A stretch of 54,892 nt of DNA, from the NCBI GenBank assembly GCA_963205255.1, contig CAUJIK010000073.1, positions 1-54,892 of the forward strand, written 5' to 3'. Positions 49,372 to 54,892 of the stretch are shown here, piece after piece; the first letter of the stretch is position 1, and every line of letters begins with the position of its first letter. The notes beneath the pieces were generated by a model. That model was given only the letters and a program-made list of their open reading frames with translations, searched no databases and was not told the DNA's origin. The position numbers and the translations under genes were made by a program. Source of the stretch: Pseudomonadota bacterium (lineage in GTDB: Bacteria > Pseudomonadota > Gammaproteobacteria > Steroidobacterales > Steroidobacteraceae).

Positions 49372-51633
49372 ATGGGCACATCGGCGGCGCGCGAGCCGGA
49401 TCTGCCGCGCTATGACGAACTGAACGATCCCGGTTCGCAGCTGCGCCCGCACTGGCGGACGCTGATCGGGCGCCTGCGCAGCGGCTCCACTGATGCCATC
49501 CGGCGCTCGCACGAGCTGACGCGGCGCCTCATCGCCGAGAACGGCGTCACTTACAATGTCTATTCCGATCCGCAGGGCACCGACCGGCCCTGGGCGCTGG
49601 ACCCTCTGCCCTTCGTGCTGCCTGCCCACGAGTGGCGGATCATCGAAGCCGGCGTCGCGCAGCGCTGCGAATTGCTCAATGCCGTGCTGGCCGACCTGTA
49701 TGGCCCGCAGCGGCTCATCGCGGAAGGCCTGGTGCCCACCGAGCTGCCCTTCGGCCATCCCAACTTCCTGTGGCCCTGCTCCGGGCTGAAGCCCGCCGAC
49801 GGCAGATGGCTGCACCTCTACGCCGCGGATCTCGCACGCGCGCCCGACGGGCGCTGGTGGTTGCTGGCCGATCGCACCCAGGCCCCTTCCGGCGCAGGCT
49901 ACGCGCTGGAGAACCGCGAGATCCTCGAGCAGGTGCATGCCGAGGTGTTGCCCGCCGTGGGAGTGCGCCGCGTGCGCGGCTTCTTCGATGCCCTGCGCCA
50001 GGACCTGCTGCGGTCCGACGACGATGTCGCGCCGCTGGCGGTGATCCTCACGCCGGGCCACTTCAACGAAACCTACTTCGAACATGTGTACCTCGCCCGC
50101 CAGCTGGGCATGCCGCTGATCGAGGGCAGCGATCTGACGGTGCGCGGCGACGTCGTCTATCTGAAGACGCTCGCGGGGCTCAGGCGCGTGCGCACCATCC
50201 TGCGCCGTCTCGATGATGATTTCTGCGACCCGCTGGAACTGCGCGGCGACTCGGCGCTGGGCGTGCCGGGTCTGCTCGGCGCGCTGCGCGCCGGCAATGT
50301 CGTGGTCGCCAATGCGCTGGGCTCCGGAGTGCTGGAATCGGCCGCCTGGCTGGGCTTTCTGCCTGCCATCTCGGAGCGGTTGCTGGGCCAGCGCCTTCTG
50401 TTGCCGGAGGTCGCCACCTGGTGGTGCGGCGAGCGGCCGGCGCTGGATTACGTGCTCGCGAACCTCGACCATCTGGTAATCAAGCCCACCTACCCCAACC
50501 AGCACTTCGAGCCCATCTTCGGCCACGACACACTGGGCGCGGCGCGCGACCGGCTGGTCACAAGACTGAAGCTGCGGCCTTACGCCTACGTGGCGCAGGA
50601 ACACGTGCGTCTCTCGCAGGCTCCGGTCTGGCAAAGCGCCCGGGGCGCCGATCTGGTGTCGCGCGCGCTCACCATCCGTGTCTATGCCTTCACCACCCGC
50701 GACGGCGTGCGCGTGATGCCGGGAGGCCTCGCGCGCATTGCGCAGCAGGACGCGGCCGACATCGTCTCCTCGCAGCGCGGCGGCGGCGCCAAGGACATCT
50801 GGGTGCTGTCGGAAGGCCAGGCCGAGTCAGTGGCCGCGCCATCGTGGAGCCCTGAAGTCCGCCGCAGCGACATTCCCTCGCGGCTGGTGGAGAACCTTTA
50901 CTGGCTGGGGCGTTACAGCGTGCGCGGCCAGCACGAACTGCGGCAGCTGCACGTCACCGGCGATATCTCCGGCGCCGCCGCCGCAATCCAGTTCCTGGCA
51001 CGCGGCGCCTCCCAGGTGCGCAACCGCCTGTCGACCCGCTACTGGCGCGGCGTCATCGCCCTGCAACGCCAGCTGCACCAGGCTGCCTCATCGGGCAGCA
51101 GCCCGCGCGAACAGCGCGACCCGCTGCTGCAACAGCTGGCGGCGCTGGCGGGTTACTGCGATACAGACATGACGCGCGACGAAGGCTGGCACGCCATGCA
51201 GCTGGGCTGCGCCATCGAACGCGCCCAGTTCCTTGTAGCCATGCTCGACGCACCGCTGGGCAACGAAGCGGCGGCGAGCCCCGAAGCCCTCGAACGGCTG
51301 CTCGATATCTGCGACAGCCTCGCCACCTACCGTCGCAGCTATGCCGGCATGCCGCACCTGACACCGGTGCTCGCGCTGCTGCTCGGCGACGAACGCCACC
51401 CGCACTCCCTGACCTTCCAGGCAAGGCGCATCAGCGAGCACCTGGCGGCCCTGGTGCCCGATCCGGCCGACCCGGAGTGGCAACTGCCGCCGCTGCCGGC
51501 GCCGACCCTGGAACCGCCCGCGCTGCGCGCTGCTCTGGCCGCCTTCGCGGAGGAGGCCGGCAGGATCTCCGACCGCCTCTCGGTGCGCTTCTTTGCGCAT
51601 GTCGATACCGACGCGCAATCGCTGTCGAGCTGA
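49372..51633 (+). CDS. fused circularly permuted ATP-grasp / alpha-E protein
   Basis: The 753-residue protein joins the two functions that are separate genes on the other side of the divergent region. Residues about 20-480 are the ATP-grasp part (VYSDPQGTDRPWALDPLPFV, LADRTQAPSGAGYALENREI, AVILTPGHFNETYFEHVYLA, TILRRLDDDFCDPLELRGDS and LDHLVIKPTYPNQHFEPIFG). From about residue 500 the alpha-E part begins (SRLVENLYWLGRYSVRGQHE, WHAMQLGCAIERAQFLVAML). Where the split copy has VKPVDGSGGYG this one has VIKPTYPNQHFEPIFG, so nucleotide-site detail differs. It starts at ATG 49372 and precedes a transglutaminase gene by six bases. Confidence 0.92.
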   Translation: MGTSAAREPDLPRYDELNDPGSQLRPHWRTLIGRLRSGSTDAIRRSHELTRRLIAENGVTYNVYSDPQGTDRPWALDPLPFVLPAHEWRIIEAGVAQRCELLNAVLADLYGPQRLIAEGLVPTELPFGHPNFLWPCSGLKPADGRWLHLYAADLARAPDGRWWLLADRTQAPSGAGYALENREILEQVHAEVLPAVGVRRVRGFFDALRQDLLRSDDDVAPLAVILTPGHFNETYFEHVYLARQLGMPLIEGSDLTVRGDVVYLKTLAGLRRVRTILRRLDDDFCDPLELRGDSALGVPGLLGALRAGNVVVANALGSGVLESAAWLGFLPAISERLLGQRLLLPEVATWWCGERPALDYVLANLDHLVIKPTYPNQHFEPIFGHDTLGAARDRLVTRLKLRPYAYVAQEHVRLSQAPVWQSARGADLVSRALTIRVYAFTTRDGVRVMPGGLARIAQQDAADIVSSQRGGGAKDIWVLSEGQAESVAAPSWSPEVRRSDIPSRLVENLYWLGRYSVRGQHELRQLHVTGDISGAAAAIQFLARGASQVRNRLSTRYWRGVIALQRQLHQAASSGSSPREQRDPLLQQLAALAGYCDTDMTRDEGWHAMQLGCAIERAQFLVAMLDAPLGNEAAASPEALERLLDICDSLATYRRSYAGMPHLTPVLALLLGDERHPHSLTFQARRISEHLAALVPDPADPEWQLPPLPAPTLEPPALRAALAAFAEEAGRISDRLSVRFFAHVDTDAQSLSS

Positions 51634-51639
51634 ACCGCC

Positions 51640-52548
51640 ATGCGCTACCGCATCGATCACCAGACCATCTATCGCTACGGCAGCGACGTGATGCATTCGC
51701 ATCACCTGCTGCACCTGGTGCCGCGCCCCTCGCCGTGGCAACAATGCATGGAGTCCTCGATCCAGGTCCAGCCCGCCCCGCAGCACCGCTTCGAGCGGCT
51801 CGACGCTTTCGGCAATCCGGTCATCCGCATCGAACTGGCCCAACCGCACCGCGAGCTGTCGGTGCGCTCGCAGATGCTCATCGACCTGTTCGCGCGCCCG
51901 GTGGTGCTGGCCGAGGACACGCGACCATGGGAGCAGGTGCGCGACGCCTGCGCCTACCGGCGCACGGGGCCCGCGCTCGAAGCGCTGGAAGCCGCGCGCT
52001 TCCGCCATGAATCACCCCATGTGCGCATCAAGGGGCAGCTGCTCGACTATGCGCGGGAGTGCTTCAGCGAGAACCGCCCAATACTGGCCTGTGCCAAGGC
52101 GCTGTGCGACCACATGTTCGCCGAACTCACCTACGCGCCGGGCGAGACCACCATCAGCACCTCGGTGCTGGAAGTGCTGGAGCGCAAGCGCGGCGTGTGT
52201 CAGGACTTCGCGCATCTGATGATCGCCTGCTTGCGCGCGCGCGGACTGCCGGCGCGCTACATGAGCGGCTATCTGCGCACTCATCCCACCCGGTCGTCGG
52301 CAGAAGAGCAGCCCGCCCTCATCGGCGCCGGCGCCACGCATGCCTGGGTCGCCATATGGTGCCCGCCCTTCGGCTGGATGGAACTGGACCCCACCAATGG
52401 CGGTTTTGCCGGCATGGACCATGTGGCGCTGGCCTGGGGACGCGACTTCTCCGATGTCTCCCCCTTGCGCGGCGTGATCCTCGGCGGCGCGGCCCATGAG
52501 CTGTCGGTGCGGGTCATCGTGGAGCCTGTTGCCCCTGCGGCCGGCTGA
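51640..52548 (+). CDS. transglutaminase-like cysteine protease
   Basis: The 302-residue protein is of the bacterial transglutaminase-like family that travels with alpha-E and ATP-grasp genes. An N-terminal beta domain (YRIDHQTIYRYGSDVMHSHH, NPVIRIELAQPHRELSV) precedes the papain-like core. Catalytic Cys is in KRGVCQDFAHLMIACLRARG (about residue 187), His in IGAGATHAWVAIWCPPFGWM and Asp in LDPTNGGFAGMDHV. No signal peptide is present, so it acts in the cytoplasm. Likely it processes or hydrolyses peptides made by the ATP-grasp proteins (comparative-genomic prediction). Confidence 0.93.
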   Translation: MRYRIDHQTIYRYGSDVMHSHHLLHLVPRPSPWQQCMESSIQVQPAPQHRFERLDAFGNPVIRIELAQPHRELSVRSQMLIDLFARPVVLAEDTRPWEQVRDACAYRRTGPALEALEAARFRHESPHVRIKGQLLDYARECFSENRPILACAKALCDHMFAELTYAPGETTISTSVLEVLERKRGVCQDFAHLMIACLRARGLPARYMSGYLRTHPTRSSAEEQPALIGAGATHAWVAIWCPPFGWMELDPTNGGFAGMDHVALAWGRDFSDVSPLRGVILGGAAHELSVRVIVEPVAPAAG

Positions 52549-52570
52549 AGCGGCTTTCAGAAAGCTGCTT
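52548..52570. terminator. hairpin between convergent transglutaminase and PIG-L genes
   Basis: AAGCGGCTTT (52548-52557) pairs with AAAGCTGCTT (52561-52570), with one G-U pair, across a three-base loop. It overlaps both gene ends. There is no T-run, so it is a weak bidirectional terminator candidate. Confidence 0.4.
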
Positions 52571-53564
52571 CCTCGCTCGCAGGCTCCAGCTCGAATTCGC
52601 ACGGCAATGCGCCGAGGCAGTCGGGCGAGCCCGGCGGCACCGGCGTGCGCGAAAACAGTTCCGTGCGGCGCACATGGCTGAGCATCACGCGGCGCATGAC
52701 CCGGGCCTGGGTCACATGCGCCTCGACGGCCTCGCGCTTGACCGCCAGCGAGGCGGCATCCAGCGCCAGCATCTCCCACTCCATGCCCCGTCCGCGCGGC
52801 GCGATCGTCTGCGGCCGGTCGGGGCGGAACGCCCGTGGCGCGGGCCAGCCACGTCCTCCATGCACGATCCAGAAACGCAGGTTCGCCGCCTCGCCACGAA
52901 CGCTGAGAAGCCGGTGGGCCAGGATGCCCACGGCGCGATGATCCGGATGCGTGTCCTGCGGGCTGGGCGCCAGCACCAGCGTGGGTCGCACCTGGTCGAG
53001 CACCTGCGTCAGGTCCCGTTCCAGATCGGCGCCGGTGTAGGCCGATCCCGGGCTCAGCGCCTCCTCGTAGACCACCGCGCTGTTGCCGGTGTAGCGCGAA
53101 CGCCAGGCCGTGTCGTAGTAATAATAATCGAGCACCAGCGGCAGGATGCCGCGGTCCGGATAGCCGAGAAAAAACTGCCTTTCGCGCGGCACGCGCAGGA
53201 GTCCGGCCGCCGCCTCGGCCTCGACCATGCGCGTCCGGGCAAGCGCCGTGAGGCCCTGGCCGCGCACCCGCAGCCGGCGCTGCACCACCATCGCGTCCCA
53301 GCGGAAACCGTCGCCGCTGGTCACCCATACGATCGAGACCTGGGCTCCGGCGCGGCGCGCCTGGTCGATGAGGCCGCCACAGCACAGCGATTCATCATCC
53401 GGATGGGGAGCGATCACCAGCAGCCGGTCGTGGGCCTGCACCGCGCGCAAGGCAGGAACGGCGCCGACGGCGGACTGTGCCGCGGCCCAGAACGCCGCCG
53501 CGGCGGCCACGACCAGCAACCAGCGCCCGCGGACGCGCATCAACCGACCTGCCCATATCGACAT
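52557..53564 (-). CDS. PIG-L family LmbE-like deacetylase, membrane-anchored or secreted
   Basis: The protein has 335 residues from ATG 53564 (ATG 53540 is a shorter option). A hydrophobic N-terminal segment (LLVVAAAAAFWAAAQSAVGA) is a signal or anchor. The zinc site is IAPHPDDESLCCGGL (HPDDE) and the second motif is QDTHPDHRAVGILAHRLLS. LGYPDRGILPLVLDYYYYD matches the GYxDG-like family segment. It removes acetyl groups from amino-sugar substrates in the family; the substrate here is unknown. It converges on the transglutaminase gene with eight bases between stops and is divergent from the antiporter gene. Confidence 0.9.
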   Translation of the reverse strand: MSIWAGRLMRVRGRWLLVVAAAAAFWAAAQSAVGAVPALRAVQAHDRLLVIAPHPDDESLCCGGLIDQARRAGAQVSIVWVTSGDGFRWDAMVVQRRLRVRGQGLTALARTRMVEAEAAAGLLRVPRERQFFLGYPDRGILPLVLDYYYYDTAWRSRYTGNSAVVYEEALSPGSAYTGADLERDLTQVLDQVRPTLVLAPSPQDTHPDHRAVGILAHRLLSVRGEAANLRFWIVHGGRGWPAPRAFRPDRPQTIAPRGRGMEWEMLALDAASLAVKREAVEAHVTQARVMRRVMLSHVRRTELFSRTPVPPGSPDCLGALPCEFELEPASEEAAF

Positions 53565-53625
53565 TGTTCCGGAGGATAGCGATTCGATACGGACATCTGA
53601 AGCGCGAGCCCGATAGAATCCTGCC

Positions 53626-54892
53626 GTGCAATTGTTACTGATCGTCCTGCTGCCCTTCGTCGGCAGCCTGATCGCCGCCTTCCTGCCCTCCAATGCCCGC
53701 AACAGCGAGGCCTGGTTGGCGGGTGCGGTGACGCTCGCCTGCACGGTGCTGGTGGCGCTCCAGTACCCGGCGGTCGCCGCCGGCGAGGTCCTGCGAATCA
53801 CCTGGGAATGGGTGCCGACGCTGAACCTGTCGGTGCAGCTGCGCATGGATGGCTACGCCTGGGTGTTCGCGATGCTGATCAGCGGCATGGGCACGCTGGT
53901 GGTCATGTACGCGCGCTACTACATGTCCCCGGCCGACCCGGTGCCGCGCTTCTTCTCGTTCCTGCTGGCCTTCATGGCCGCGATGCTGGGCGTGGTGCTG
54001 TCGGGCGACCTGATCCAGATGATCGTGTTCTGGGAGCTCACCAGCTTCACCTCGTTCATGCTGATCGCCTACTGGTACCACCTGGAGGTGGCCCGGCGCG
54101 GAGCGCTGATGGCGCTGGCCATTACGGCCGCCGGCGGCCTGTGCCTGCTGGCCGGCGTGCTGATGATCGGCAATATCGTCGGCAGTTACCGCCTGGACGA
54201 TGTGCTCGCCGCGGGCGACATCATCCGCGCCAACCCCTGGTATCCGACCATACTGGCGCTGGTGCTGCTGGGCGCGTTCACCAAGAGCGCCCAGTTCCCG
54301 TTTCATTTCTGGCTGCCGCATGCGATGTCGGCGCCCACCCCAGTGTCCGCCTATCTGCACTCGGCCACCATGGTCAAGGCGGGCGTGTTCCTGCTGGCCC
54401 GGCTGTGGCCGGTGCTCTCCGGCACCGACCTGTGGTTCACGCTGGTCTGCGGCGCGGGCCTTGCCACATTGCTGCTCGGCGCTGGAGCCGCGCTGTTCCA
54501 GCGCGACATGAAGGGCGTGCTGGCCTATTCCACCATCAGCCACCTCGGCCTCATCACCCTGCTGCTGGGCATGAACAGTCCGCTGGCACTGGTGGCCGCG
54601 CTGTTCCACATGATGAACCACGCCACCTTCAAGGCCTCGCTGTTCATGGCCGCGGGCATCGTCGACCACGGCACCGGAACGCGCGACCTGCGACGACTGA
54701 GCGGCCTGGCCCGCGTGATGCCGATCACCGCGACGATCGCCACCGTCGCCGCGGCGGCCATGGCGGGCGTACCGCTGCTGAACGGCTTCCTGTCGAAGGA
54801 GATGTTCTTCGCCGAAACCCTGTTCAACAGCAACGGATCCGGATTACGCGCCGGGCTGCCGGTAATCGCCACCATCGCGGGCAAGTTCAGCG
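53626..54892 (+). CDS. Mrp-type Na+/H+ antiporter subunit A, N-terminal part (cut by right edge)
   Basis: The inner-membrane proton-pumping subunit is homologous to NuoL/NuoM and to MnhA/MrpA. 422 codons are present from GTG 53626. Family stretches include RMDGYAWVFAMLISGMGTLV, FFSFLLAFMAAMLGVVLSGD, IQMIVFWELTSFTSFMLIAY with the conserved Glu, ALVLLGAFTKSAQFPFHFWL with the channel Lys, AMSAPTPVSAYLHSATMVKAG and LFHMMNHATFKASLFMAAG. FHFWLPHAM and HSATMVKAG are classic for this superfamily. The FF-S-LLAF and Tyr-rich start fit MrpA rather than NuoL. The remaining subunits should lie beyond the edge. Confidence 0.9.
   Translation, partial: MQLLLIVLLPFVGSLIAAFLPSNARNSEAWLAGAVTLACTVLVALQYPAVAAGEVLRITWEWVPTLNLSVQLRMDGYAWVFAMLISGMGTLVVMYARYYMSPADPVPRFFSFLLAFMAAMLGVVLSGDLIQMIVFWELTSFTSFMLIAYWYHLEVARRGALMALAITAAGGLCLLAGVLMIGNIVGSYRLDDVLAAGDIIRANPWYPTILALVLLGAFTKSAQFPFHFWLPHAMSAPTPVSAYLHSATMVKAGVFLLARLWPVLSGTDLWFTLVCGAGLATLLLGAGAALFQRDMKGVLAYSTISHLGLITLLLGMNSPLALVAALFHMMNHATFKASLFMAAGIVDHGTGTRDLRRLSGLARVMPITATIATVAAAAMAGVPLLNGFLSKEMFFAETLFNSNGSGLRAGLPVIATIAGKFS

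Noticed and set aside
1-54892. CRISPR arrays, insertion sequences, prophage or toxin-antitoxin genes
   Set aside because: No regularly spaced repeats, transposase motifs with terminal inverted repeats or phage structural genes were seen in either strand.

Overview
The window is GC-rich, densely coded chromosomal DNA with no phage, plasmid, insertion-sequence or CRISPR signature. The outer-membrane and periplasmic genes (two RND efflux systems, TonB-dependent receptor, TonB-like transducer, many lipoproteins) show a Gram-negative bacterium. The TPR-GGDEF protein, MdtA-type adaptor, Fur-type palindrome and TonB receptor with its satellite genes suggest a gammaproteobacterium near Steroidobacterales, Nevskiales or Xanthomonadales. 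That placement is inference, not a measured result.

Layout. 1-10092: MdtA-like adaptor (cut by the left edge), a small unknown, a PhoA-type alkaline phosphatase, then a TPR-GGDEF cyclase, an AcrA/AcrB-type pair and a glycine-zipper lipoprotein with a terminator. 10131-15844: FabH-like synthase divergent from a desaturase, a secreted unknown behind a possible RBS hairpin, an ECF sigma and anti-sigma-like pair, an NlpC/P60 lipoprotein and a secreted cyclophilin. 15883-21386: a tight seven-gene metal-uptake operon with two solute-binding proteins and three accessory proteins. 21537-26887: an Lrp/AsnC regulator divergent from an EamA exporter with CsaA, a TonB-like protein behind a Fur-type palindrome, an amidase, a secreted RidA protein and a deoxyinosine glycosylase.

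26927-28081 is a degenerate zone with an MsrA gene lacking its catalytic half, a doubtful cysteine-rich frame and a TonB-receptor remnant (signal peptide joined to the last strands). 28225-33487: an intact TonB-dependent receptor followed by two tandem copies of a two-gene module, a DUF6152 protein plus a secreted protein with a conserved cysteine pair. A membrane-anchored HTH/TPR regulator lies convergent to it. 35761-39999: six co-directional genes, mostly lipoproteins of unknown function, two of them paralogous. 40081-43378: DUF72 protein, small membrane protein, Na/Pi cotransporter and tRNA-Arg(ACG). 43511-46841: methyltransferase, small lipoprotein and M3 metallopeptidase.

46711-52548 holds circularly permuted ATP-grasp and alpha-E genes in split and fused form, plus a transglutaminase-like protease, a set known from comparative genomics as a predicted peptide-ligation and processing system. 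A PIG-L deacetylase and the start of an Mrp-type antiporter subunit A finish the window.

The best candidate for an undescribed system is the receptor with its duplicated DUF6152 and Cys-pair modules. Both DUF6152 proteins would begin with His-His after signal cleavage, which suggests metal binding. The unknown lipoprotein operon at 35761-39999 and the expanded metal-uptake operon come next.
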